Origin: SZUA-36 sp963704855
GTDB lineage: Bacteria; Pseudomonadota; Gammaproteobacteria; Xanthomonadales; SZUA-36
Assembly (NCBI GenBank): GCA_963704855.1
Contig: CAVPHY010000017.1
Span: 1 to 64,000, forward strand
Length of the DNA stretch: 64,000 bases
Reading direction: 5' to 3'
Each line of letters begins with the position of its first letter. The first letter of the stretch is position 1. The notes beneath the pieces were generated by a model, which saw only the letters and a program-made list of their open reading frames with translations, was not told where the DNA came from and searched no databases. A program made the position numbers and the translations under genes. Below, piece by piece: positions 50,348 through 58,455 of this stretch.

Positions 50348-51624
50348 AGAGATTCTCCAACAGCCTGGTTATAAGCGGCAATGGCCGCACCCTGCTGTAT
50401 TAAAAGCAGTTCGTGTGAGCGCTCGATTTCCCTGAACCGGGACAGGCGGCGTAACCACTCGCGGGTAGAAAACTCACCGAGTTCAAACGCCAGCTTATCC
50501 AGCCGGTGCCGCTCGTTGGCAGCCTTGATAAGTGTTTCGGAGTTTTCCAGCCGCGCGCGCGTGGTGTGTAAAACGTGTTCGGCCTCATGCAGTTGCAGGT
50601 CGAGCGCACGTCTCGTTTCGAGCAGACCGGCTTGCGCCGAGGCAAATTCCTCGAATGCTTTTGCAACTTCCGGATCACGCCGGGGTGACTTGCCCAGCGG
50701 CATGGCGAAACCAATACCAAGTGCATTGATCTCCGGGGCGCTTTCGTCGCCACGAAAACCACGCCAGAATACATCCACGCTCGGTCTCTGGTTGCTGCGT
50801 TCCCGGACAAGCTCTGTCGATGCAGATGATTCGGCGACGTGATCCAGTGCCTGGCGCATGGCAGGATGATCCTGGCCTATCTCCTCTATCGCACTTGGTG
50901 TCTCTTCAATCTGTGCGGGAATGGTCTCCAGGCCGGTGAATGAGCGGTAGGTACGTATGGCATCCATGTACTCCGCTTCCAGCAGCAGGGTCTCACCTTT
51001 GCTGATGGCCAGTTCCTCCATGGTGGCGAGTTGATCGGCACGGGATAGCTCGCCTGCCTCGGCAAACAGAGTGACCTGGGCCAGCACATCGGCGAGGCGC
51101 TGCTCCTGTTCAAGAGCCAACTCCCACTGCCGTAAAGCCAGCTTCAATTGCCATAGCTGTTGCCTGAGCTGGCCGCTGACCCGCCAACGGAACTCCGCCT
51201 CATCGGAGACCTGCGAAGTTGTCAGCATTTCACCGAAATGGGTCTGCGCCTTCTTTTCACCGGGCAACCACATCGGGAACGACAGGGCGACCTCGTTTTC
51301 GTAGGCGCCGTAATCATCAAATGCTGAATCGGACATATGAAAAGCGGTAAGCCCGGTTGTATCCGGCAGCCAGCGGTCGGCATATCTTGTTTGCGCATCA
51401 ACGGTAGCAGAGCGGGCGGCGAGCACACCGGCTTGCGGGTGTCGTTCCAGGGTTATGTCCAGCAGCGATGCGAGCGTGAGCTTGTCATTCAGCTGCAATG
51501 TCTCAGCCTCGTGCGCCTCAACGGCCCAGGCCAGATCATGGGTAGGAATACCGGCTGCCAATAAGCCGGAGAGTATAAATTTTCGAAACAAGCCAAGCCT
51601 TTGCCCGGACTTCGAATAGGTCAT
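50344..51624 (-). CDS. TolC-family outer membrane efflux protein (CzcC type)
   Basis: A 426-residue TolC-like protein with a signal peptide (FILSGLLAAGIPTHDLAWAV) and two OEP repeats, each a long helical hairpin (for example ELALEQEQRLADVLAQVTLF and ALDLQLHEAEHVLHTTRARL). It forms the outer membrane exit of the metal pump. The ATG at 51624 was chosen over a TTG at 51651. It is the first gene of the operon and is divergent from the membrane LuxR-type regulator. Confidence 0.87.
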   Translation of the reverse strand: MTYSKSGQRLGLFRKFILSGLLAAGIPTHDLAWAVEAHEAETLQLNDKLTLASLLDITLERHPQAGVLAARSATVDAQTRYADRWLPDTTGLTAFHMSDSAFDDYGAYENEVALSFPMWLPGEKKAQTHFGEMLTTSQVSDEAEFRWRVSGQLRQQLWQLKLALRQWELALEQEQRLADVLAQVTLFAEAGELSRADQLATMEELAISKGETLLLEAEYMDAIRTYRSFTGLETIPAQIEETPSAIEEIGQDHPAMRQALDHVAESSASTELVRERSNQRPSVDVFWRGFRGDESAPEINALGIGFAMPLGKSPRRDPEVAKAFEEFASAQAGLLETRRALDLQLHEAEHVLHTTRARLENSETLIKAANERHRLDKLAFELGEFSTREWLRRLSRFREIERSHELLLIQQGAAIAAYNQAVGESL

Positions 51625-51767
51625 TCCAACTCTCAGAAAATCATAAAGCAAGCCACTCTATTGTACCCTTCATGAGACTGGAATCCGACATGTGTCTACA
51701 ATAGGCACGTGGTACATATGTCCCATGCAAAACCGGGTTAAATTTCCCCAGGATAAATATCTATATC

Positions 51768-52268
51768 ATGCTGTATATAAAAGAATTTCTTGCAATTTTA
51801 GTTTTAGCCATCGTGGTTGCAGGCAACCTGGGGGATGTCTTTTATGACTACCGCGAAGGTGCCAGTATGGCGCATCTGCTGATGGAGTTGTTCATTGCAG
51901 TTGTGTCTTTCACACTGATCGCGGGCCTGACATTCGGTATCTGGCGGCAAAGCCGCTCAAACAACCGCCTGAAGGCCGAGCTGGCTTCCGTTTCCGGAGC
52001 CAATGAACAGACCTTGCCGCCCGCCCTGGCCACGGCGCGTCATGAACTGGCACTGGTGCTCAAGGAACAGTTTGAGAACTGGAGCCTGACGCAAACAGAG
52101 CGGGAGGTTGCGATGCTGCTGCTCAAGGGTTTGAGCTTCAAGGAGATCGCCGCGGTGCGTGACACGATGGAGAAAACGGTGCGCCAGCAGGCATCGTCCA
52201 TTTACAAAAAGGCAAATGTAAGTGGACGGCACGCCTTTTCAGCCTGGTTTATCGAAGACCTGCTTTAG
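51768..52268 (+). CDS. Membrane-bound LuxR-type HTH protein
   Basis: A 166-residue protein with two N-terminal membrane helices (EFLAILVLAIVVAGNLGDVF and LLMELFIAVVSFTLIAGLTF), a linker, and a C-terminal LuxR/GerE helix-turn-helix (LTQTEREVAMLLLKGLSFKE, IAAVRDTMEKTVRQQAS). There is no receiver domain. It may sense membrane or envelope state and act at the divergent metal efflux operon. That target is inferred from position only. Confidence 0.85.
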   Translation: MLYIKEFLAILVLAIVVAGNLGDVFYDYREGASMAHLLMELFIAVVSFTLIAGLTFGIWRQSRSNNRLKAELASVSGANEQTLPPALATARHELALVLKEQFENWSLTQTEREVAMLLLKGLSFKEIAAVRDTMEKTVRQQASSIYKKANVSGRHAFSAWFIEDLL

Positions 52269-52342
52269 ACGATGGGGAAAACTGGCGGCAGGAGGCATAA
52301 TACGTCATGCTTTGATGCCAGTTAATTCAGCAGGAGTTGCGT

Positions 52343-52780
52343 GTGAACAAGGTTTTATCTGCCCTGATCGGGGTGTTCTTTTTGTCATCACAGGCGCCGG
52401 CCGTGGCCGAAGAGGAAGCCGGCATGCTTTATTGGAATGGTATAAAGCAGGAAGCCATTACCACTGAATCAGGCCTGCAGTACAAGGCACTGATTACCGG
52501 CAATGGCCCCAAACCCGGGCCGGGCAGTAAAGTTAAAGTCCATTATCGCGGCCTGCTTCTCAACGGTGTAACTTTCGATACTTCATTTTCCGAGGATGAA
52601 CCCGTTTCACTGAGCCTGAAATCTGTGATCAAAGGTTGGAAGGAAGGTATCCAGTTGATGCCAGCTGGAAGCGTATTCGTCTTCCTGATTCCACCTGAAT
52701 TGGCCTATGGAAACAAAGGGTCAGGCCATATCCCGCCGAATGCCACCCTGATTTTTGAAGTGGAACTGTTTAAAAAATAA
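52343..52780 (+). CDS. Periplasmic FKBP-type peptidyl-prolyl isomerase
   Basis: A 145-residue Mip-like FKBP: signal peptide MNKVLSALIGVFFLSSQAPA, then the FKBP domain (GSKVKVHYRGLLLNGVTFDT, VIKGWKEGIQLMPAGSV, PPELAYGNKGSGHIPPNATL). The start is a GTG at 52343, with an AGGAG site 6 bases before it; a TTG at 52337 is a worse choice. It would speed proline isomerisation in periplasmic proteins. Confidence 0.9.
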   Translation: MNKVLSALIGVFFLSSQAPAVAEEEAGMLYWNGIKQEAITTESGLQYKALITGNGPKPGPGSKVKVHYRGLLLNGVTFDTSFSEDEPVSLSLKSVIKGWKEGIQLMPAGSVFVFLIPPELAYGNKGSGHIPPNATLIFEVELFKK

Positions 52781-52829
52781 TAGAAGTACCTGCCATTAAC
52801 ACCAGGCCGGGTTTTCGGGTGTTTTAATG

Positions 52830-52980
52830 AAAAAAGGCGCCGCGCGGGGGTTGCGCGGCGCCCGGCCGTCGTCAGCATTCCAGCTGCTGCTGGTCGCTGA
52901 CTGCGAGGAGACCGAATTTCACGGACGGGGGATGTCCGTGCGAGTCTCAATGGGTTCTTTAAGCCTGATCTTGAAAGTAT
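52830..52980 (-). ncRNA. Candidate structured small RNA with terminator
   Basis: On the minus strand there are three nested structures in a row: CACGGAC/GTCCGTG (52920-52940), a two-tier hairpin GTCAGC...GCTGAC (52871-52901) with CCAGC/GCTGG inside it, and a final GC-rich stem GGCGCCGCGC/GCGCGGCGCC (52836-52862) followed by six U. Such an array with an intrinsic terminator is typical of a bacterial sRNA. It could be a free transcript starting near 52980 or a 3' UTR product of the mscS-cupin operon. The family was not recognised. Confidence 0.45.
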
Positions 52981-53012
52981 CACAACTACTCTTACAGCAA
53001 GCTGAAGAGATT

Positions 53013-53103
53013 CTTAAGGTTCTGCTAAGGTTCACACAAACGAAACCGGTTACACCGCCTGGGACAATAACTTTTCTTAACAGCAGCTTAAGAAGGTTTT
53101 AAG
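53013..53103. promoter_or_regulatory. OmpR-type 11-bp direct repeats (PmrA/QseB-like)
   Basis: CTTAAC-N5-CTTAAG-N5-TTTAAG at 53076-53103 gives three half-sites 11 bp apart. A second pair, CTTAAG-N5-GCTAAG, is at 53013-53029. The spacing and sequence resemble PmrA/QseB boxes. They lie upstream of the candidate sRNA on the minus strand. No matching regulator gene is seen in the window. Confidence 0.4.
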
Positions 53104-53123
53104 CTTTCATTAATTCAGTATTT

Positions 53124-53438
53124 TTAAGCGTAATGCACTGCCAGCCAAACGGTTTCAACACCTCCGGCAGTCCAGGCCACCCGGTGTTTTTCATGTGCGG
53201 GTATCTGCATCCAGTCACCCGTGCCGAGTGCAACCGACCGACCATCTGCGAATTCCAGCCTTGCGGCGCCCTTCAACAAAACCACGAACTCACTGGTGTC
53301 CTGGTCGTACCACTCGTCTGCGGGTGTGATATGGCCTTTTGAAACGATTCGCTGAATGTGGACAGAGCCTGTTTTGACCAGGTTTTCGATAAGTTCGTCA
53401 GGAAGTTCCCCGGGGATATCCGTAAAAAGGTTTTTCAT
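53124..53438 (-). CDS. Single-domain cupin protein
   Basis: A 104-residue cupin with motif 1 in the HITPADEWYDQDTSEFVVLL region and motif 2 in GDWMQIPAHEKHRVAW. Metal-ligand residues (Glu, His) are only partly present. Function unknown. Its start overlaps the MscS gene stop (4 bases), so it is translationally coupled to a mechanosensitive channel. Its 3' side faces the candidate sRNA. Confidence 0.85.
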   Translation of the reverse strand: MKNLFTDIPGELPDELIENLVKTGSVHIQRIVSKGHITPADEWYDQDTSEFVVLLKGAARLEFADGRSVALGTGDWMQIPAHEKHRVAWTAGGVETVWLAVHYA

Positions 53439-54310
53439 CGTGGGTCTAGTCCTGCCTGCTGAACAGTGAGCGGCGGAGCAGCTTTAATCTCAATTGCACT
53501 GGTCACATCGGTGCTAAACGTCATGCCCGCATCCCCCAGAACACGCCAGCAATGAATCATTACATCATTGGTGACACCCACCAGGTCACGGCGACTGGTG
53601 TTGATATCCACCCAGAAGAACAACTCGTAAACGATCCAGCCATCCGCGAACTGCTTGATGCTGACATACGCCTGTGGCTCTGGCAGCACGTCCTCGACAG
53701 CGCGAATCGTGCTTTGCAGAAGCGATACGACCGCCTCGGGTTCGTCGTGGTAGGCGACACCAATACAAAAACTGGGTCGGCGCAGCCCATCACGTGTGTA
53801 ATTGTAAAGCGCCTCCTTGAATATCTGCGCGCTGGGTACGAACACGTCACAGGCATCAAAAGTACGGATGTGAACAGAACGAATATCAATGGCGCGAACA
53901 GTACCGGTTAAATCGCCCGACTTGATCAGATCACCCACTTCGAAAGGCCGGCTGAAATTCAGGAATATGCCGGCCAGCAGGTTCTCACCGATTTCACGGA
54001 AGGCAAAACCCAGCACAATGGCGACCACACCACCGGTTGCCAGCATGCTGGCGGCCAGGCCTTGGAAGCCCATCACGCTCAGTGCAAACAACACACCAAT
54101 GAGCCGGATGGTCCACATCACCAGGCGCCGGACGTACCGTTCCTGTGCCTGCAAGCGCTCACTGCGTTGCATGATGCGGCCAACCAGTTTGCTGAACTGG
54201 CTTGCCACCAGGAAAATGACAAGCAACAAGGTAACCGCGTATATCAGCCGCGGCGAGTAGTTGAGAAAAACCTGCCAGTCGGTGCGTAAACTTTCAGTGA
54301 TGAATTCCAT
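53435..54310 (-). CDS. Small-conductance mechanosensitive channel, MscS family
   Basis: A 291-residue MscS-type protein: three membrane helices (last one GLAASMLATGGVVAIVLGFA, the pore-lining Gly/Ala helix), the beta domain (GLAASML...FEVGDLIKSGDLTGTVRAIDIRS) and a C-terminal alpha/beta domain. It opens on membrane tension during osmotic downshock. It is of minimal length, without an extra N-terminal domain. It is followed by the overlapping cupin gene. Confidence 0.9.
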   Translation of the reverse strand: MEFITESLRTDWQVFLNYSPRLIYAVTLLLVIFLVASQFSKLVGRIMQRSERLQAQERYVRRLVMWTIRLIGVLFALSVMGFQGLAASMLATGGVVAIVLGFAFREIGENLLAGIFLNFSRPFEVGDLIKSGDLTGTVRAIDIRSVHIRTFDACDVFVPSAQIFKEALYNYTRDGLRRPSFCIGVAYHDEPEAVVSLLQSTIRAVEDVLPEPQAYVSIKQFADGWIVYELFFWVDINTSRRDLVGVTNDVMIHCWRVLGDAGMTFSTDVTSAIEIKAAPPLTVQQAGLDPR

Positions 54311-54574
54311 GCTGCTGTTAACTCCGGCTGCCTGCGCTGGTGGGTGGCGAATATAGTTTAACCCAAATGCAATTTTGATCTCCTGGCCCGGAAAGGAACG
54401 ACCTCGTCATCGGGTTAAAACAAACGTACCCTGCCCAAGCCTGCGTGTAAGGATTGATAAGAATGCTGCCAAAGTCGAGCCCAATGTACTATTCTTAGTT
54501 ATCCGGTTTACGTGATCGTGGTGCACACACCGTAAACCAGCCTCAAATACTAATAGAAAAGGCCACAAAACCTA

Positions 54575-55651
54575 ATGATTCGCCATTTTTCCATACTTTG
54601 CATATTGATCTTTGCTGCGGGTGATATATTCGCCGAAACATCCGACCCATTGTTATTCGATTCCCACGAGGTGCTGGAACTGACCATGCCGGTTAATTTC
54701 GACACGTTGTGCAGCCCCCAGGAAACACCCGATTGCGACTACACGCCAACCGTGCTGGAGTACCGTGACAGCAATGGCGAACAGCAATCCCTACCCATCG
54801 GGATCATGCGCAGGGATGGCTGGCGTGCGATGGAAACCAACTGCCAGGTACCCACGATCTTTGTGCGCTTCTCGGAAGAAGACACCGTTGGCACACCCTT
54901 CGAGGGGCAAACAACGCTGGCCATGACCTCACATTGTGGCAAGGGTGTTTCAACAAACTCGGCCCGGTCGCGAACCCTGCCTGATGAATTTGAAAGTTAC
55001 GTCAGTAATGAATACCTCGGCTATCGTATGTACAACCTGGTTACCAATATCAGCCTGAATGTACGCTTCGTCAAGATCACCTATGCCGATCTTGAAAACC
55101 CGCAACGCACCTTCACCCGCAACGCGTTTTTTGCCGAGCATTTTGAAGCGCTGGCCGAGCGCCTGGGTGCGCAACTGTTGACTGAATTTGACCCTGAAAG
55201 ACTGGATCTTGAAGCCGCAGATCAGCTGGCTCTTTTCAATTTCATGATCGGCAACACCGATTGGTCCATCGAAAACCAGGACAATGTATTTCTGCTGCGG
55301 TTTCCTGATGGAAGGGATGTGCCGGTTCTTTACGACCTGGACATGTCCGGCCTGGTCAACGCCTTTTACGCCAGTCCCGCTCCCGATCTCCCAATCAAGA
55401 AGGTCAGGCACCGCTATTACCTGGGTTACTGCAATCCTGATACCGATTGGGATGCCTTGTTTGCGAAGTACGCCTCGCTGGAAGAGGACTTCATGAGCAT
55501 GATCATCGGAACACCCGGATTCGGGCGGGGTGATCGCAGGGAATCCGGGGTCTATATTGATACGTTTTACGATACGCTGGATTCGCCTGACACAAGCAAA
55601 ACCAGGATCATCGATCGTTGCCAGCCATTGCCCTCAGTGGCAGGTATGTAA
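54575..55651 (+). CDS. Secreted protein of unknown function, possible kinase-like fold
   Basis: A 358-residue protein with a signal peptide (MIRHFSILCILIFAAGDIFA). The mature part has conserved-looking segments SGHCGKG-type (TSHCGKGVSTNSARSRTLPD), FNFMIGNTDWSIENQDNVFL and VPVLYDLDMSGLVN. The Asn-Thr-Asp and Tyr-Asp-Leu-Asp pairs recall the catalytic and metal sites of CotH/HipA-like kinases, but this is a weak resemblance. Several cysteine pairs suggest disulfides in the periplasm or outside. It is the first of three co-directional secreted proteins. Confidence 0.6.
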   Translation: MIRHFSILCILIFAAGDIFAETSDPLLFDSHEVLELTMPVNFDTLCSPQETPDCDYTPTVLEYRDSNGEQQSLPIGIMRRDGWRAMETNCQVPTIFVRFSEEDTVGTPFEGQTTLAMTSHCGKGVSTNSARSRTLPDEFESYVSNEYLGYRMYNLVTNISLNVRFVKITYADLENPQRTFTRNAFFAEHFEALAERLGAQLLTEFDPERLDLEAADQLALFNFMIGNTDWSIENQDNVFLLRFPDGRDVPVLYDLDMSGLVNAFYASPAPDLPIKKVRHRYYLGYCNPDTDWDALFAKYASLEEDFMSMIIGTPGFGRGDRRESGVYIDTFYDTLDSPDTSKTRIIDRCQPLPSVAGM

Positions 55652-55870
55652 GTGTCCTTGCCCGGTAATCAACAGGAAAGGGCAGGAAATATATGGACAA
55701 ACAAAAGAAGTGACTGATTAATTGAACAGGGATATTCTATAGATACAAAGCGTTTTCCGTTTTATCGTTCCAATGAGAATTAAAGCGACCTTAGCAGGGT
55801 TTCAGTTTGCCAACGGGGTTTAAAAGCGCTGCTACGACTGGTTCGAACTACCCCAAAATCGGACTTGAAG

Positions 55871-58432
55871 ATGAAGATAACGACGCGGGTGTTCTCATCC
55901 AGAAACGGGGTACGCTCCCTATTCGTCTCATTGATCTTTGCCACCCTCTGCAGCCTGAGCCCGGATGCTCATGCTTCAGAACCCCTATCGTTTTCCCGCT
56001 GGTCCATAACGCTCAACGAGGGCATCGCGGTAGAGCACCAGGATGCTCAAACGCTGGTTTTGATACCCGACTTCCCGCCGCAGGTCGGCACTGCTTCAAT
56101 CACCTTTTATTCAGCCAAACCCTTGCGCAACACACCCCAGGAATTCATCGACAGTTCATGGCGAAGTGCACTGAAGGGCGAATCACCCGCTGAGTCTGCA
56201 AGTGATGAAGAGGTGGGCCTGTTTGATGACATCACCAAGGGTGTGAGGCGTTACGCACCCATTCACGGGCCTGACGGAACCGGGTTATTGATGGTGGACA
56301 ACTATTTCGCCGGAGAAGACGGGCTGGTCATCGTTACCCGGGCAGACAGCGAAATGGCTGCCGAGTTAGTGGGTGGGGCCCTGACTTTGCTGCAGATGGG
56401 GTTGCGCCTGAACGACGGCGCGGGTCTGGCGAATGGCCTTGCTGATGACGATCCAGAGCCCAGGATGCTGCCGCCTGATCCTTACGACGCCATTGACTGG
56501 AGCTTTAAACCTCCCGGCCTGCGTACATCCTATGACCTGGATGAAATTGACATCAGGCAGGTGAGCGACGAGTTTGTGTCCGGCAACCGCCACCTTGTAA
56601 ATTCTGCCGTGGCCAAAAAGCTCAGTTTTGCTGAAGCCATGATGCTTGTAGAGAAAATTCTTGACGTAGAGAAGAACAAGGCGGCACTGGAAACCGTGGG
56701 AAACTATCTGTTGGGACAATCTGCCGAGGGCTATATCGAGACCGCAGCGATCTCGGTCGTCAATGGCATGCCGGAAAACGCTCTCGCGATATTGTGGTTA
56801 GGCTACAAGGAGCACCCCGAACACCCGCAGTTGCTATTCAATATTGCTTCGTTGATGGCACAGACGGGTGAAGCCAGTGCGTCCAACGCGATCTTGCAAC
56901 AGCTTTCAACCCTGGGGTCGATCACATCGCATGGTTTTGACATCACTCACGAGCAGGCAGTGGGTTATACCCAGGCCTACAACGCCATGCGCCTGGGGGA
57001 GCTGGATGAAGCCCGGCAGCTCCTCAAGCCAATCGTTAGTGCTAACGAATCGTTCGCCGAGGTTTCCTTGTTGCAGGCACTGCTCAATTCAACAGACGGT
57101 GATGAAGTCAGGGCGCCGTTACTGGCTGGGATTTACCGGCGCAATCCCGCGAAGGCGGTAATGGAAACCTCAACGGATTCCGAGTCGGAACAAGCAGAAT
57201 CTGACACCGATCCGGACGAGTCAGATGACGGCGGCGAAGATGCCGAGAGCGTCGCTCTGAACGCCTTCTACATCGTGGATATGTCCAAGGGGAAACCGGG
57301 TGTGATCAACCCGGTCTACCAACCCACATCGCTCGAGGATGCCTATACCTTCAATGAAATGTACAAAGCGCAGGCGCCCATGATACAGGGGCTTATTGAG
57401 TCATCCTCGGAGCAGATAGAGGTGCTTAGCGAAAAATGGCATGCATCAGTCGGTAGTGAGTCAGAACGAGAGCACCTGATGCGGATTGACGGTATGTTCA
57501 GCGAGGCCAATGCACGCGTACCCGAACTCAAACAGTTACTTAAAGACCGTGACCGCGGCATTGAAGACTGGCTCGATGCCCAGGACCGCATTACCGAGGA
57601 TTTCGGCCAGAAAATGCTGCCCATCATTGAGCAGTCCTCAAAAGATCCGGTCCGCGCCTGCCAGGCCATGCGAAATCTTGTTTCGAACACCCACGCCAGA
57701 ATCAGGGTGCATACCCAGTATCTGGACACGATGGAGAGACGCATCCACCGCTTGTGGCACCAGTACGCAACGGCCCTGGCAGCGTTGACCGACAATCCCG
57801 ACTTCCGCACCTATTGGGCGGCGCGGATCAGCCTTGAAACCGAAAGCCGTTACCTGGAGCTTGTAGGCTTGATGCAGCAAAGTGTTATCTACATCGACCT
57901 GGTCGAAGACTGTAATGCCCTGGCGCTGAGTGAAGAAGAAAAGAAGAACCGGCAACAGGCTGAGCTGGCACCCTGCGATGCGGACAAAAGTGTGGGAATC
58001 GAGTTTGAAACCCCCATGCCGGTCAAAGCACCCAAGCCTGTGAACGTGACAGTTGGCCTCGAAGTAAACTGTGAAGGGTTTTCCGTCGAACTGGGTGCGG
58101 ATTTATTCAAGACGCTTGGACTATCGATAGAGACGGAGTTCAAGAAAGATGGGTCTGCGACAATTTACGTCGGACCCAAGATTGAAAACCCCATCGAGAA
58201 TGTCGGCCCGACCGCAAGTACAAAAGCCGGGGCCTATATCACGGTGGATGCGAATGGAGTAAAAGACGCCGGGGTCAAGTCGGTCACCAAGGTGGGCACC
58301 AAGATAGGTGTTCCGGGTGTCAAATTAACGGCCAGTCAGACCATTCCTTCACCCCCGATTTCATTCATGTCGGCGGCCTCCGTCCCCAGTAATGCCGGTG
58401 GCTTGTCAAACTGGTCGGGTCCGGCCAATTAA
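55871..58432 (+). CDS. Large secreted helical/TPR-like protein of unknown function
   Basis: An 853-residue secreted protein (signal peptide SLFVSLIFATLCSLSPDAHA). The first 150 residues are mixed beta (SRWSITLNEGIAVEHQDAQT). The middle is helical and TPR-like (ALAILWLGYKEHPEHPQLLF, ARQLLKPIVSANESFAEVSL), followed by a low-complexity acidic segment near residues 436-460 (many Asp/Glu/Ser), another helical block, and a C-terminal beta region (KAGAYITVDANGVKDAGVKS). The family was not recognised. The ATG at 55871 is preferred to the TTG at 55865. It is co-directional with its two secreted neighbours. Confidence 0.65.
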   Translation: MKITTRVFSSRNGVRSLFVSLIFATLCSLSPDAHASEPLSFSRWSITLNEGIAVEHQDAQTLVLIPDFPPQVGTASITFYSAKPLRNTPQEFIDSSWRSALKGESPAESASDEEVGLFDDITKGVRRYAPIHGPDGTGLLMVDNYFAGEDGLVIVTRADSEMAAELVGGALTLLQMGLRLNDGAGLANGLADDDPEPRMLPPDPYDAIDWSFKPPGLRTSYDLDEIDIRQVSDEFVSGNRHLVNSAVAKKLSFAEAMMLVEKILDVEKNKAALETVGNYLLGQSAEGYIETAAISVVNGMPENALAILWLGYKEHPEHPQLLFNIASLMAQTGEASASNAILQQLSTLGSITSHGFDITHEQAVGYTQAYNAMRLGELDEARQLLKPIVSANESFAEVSLLQALLNSTDGDEVRAPLLAGIYRRNPAKAVMETSTDSESEQAESDTDPDESDDGGEDAESVALNAFYIVDMSKGKPGVINPVYQPTSLEDAYTFNEMYKAQAPMIQGLIESSSEQIEVLSEKWHASVGSESEREHLMRIDGMFSEANARVPELKQLLKDRDRGIEDWLDAQDRITEDFGQKMLPIIEQSSKDPVRACQAMRNLVSNTHARIRVHTQYLDTMERRIHRLWHQYATALAALTDNPDFRTYWAARISLETESRYLELVGLMQQSVIYIDLVEDCNALALSEEEKKNRQQAELAPCDADKSVGIEFETPMPVKAPKPVNVTVGLEVNCEGFSVELGADLFKTLGLSIETEFKKDGSATIYVGPKIENPIENVGPTASTKAGAYITVDANGVKDAGVKSVTKVGTKIGVPGVKLTASQTIPSPPISFMSAASVPSNAGGLSNWSGPAN

Positions 58433-58455
58433 TTTCAGTGAGGGTGGAGATCAAA

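Larger units (their letters stand above)
52781..53123. other. Intergenic region: candidate sRNA and direct repeats, no gene
   Basis: This 343-bp gap has no credible coding frame; the two overlapping frames have unnatural composition. It contains the minus-strand structured RNA candidate at 52830-52980 and the 11-bp-period repeats at 53013-53103. Confidence 0.6.

Noticed and set aside
52705..52983. 92-residue minus-strand frame over the FKBP end and gap
   Set aside because: Arg/Pro-rich, no family feature, overlaps the real FKBP gene antisense; better explained by a structured RNA.
52827..53102. 91-residue plus-strand frame in the same gap
   Set aside because: Starts inside the terminator A tract and has no ribosome site or plausible domain.
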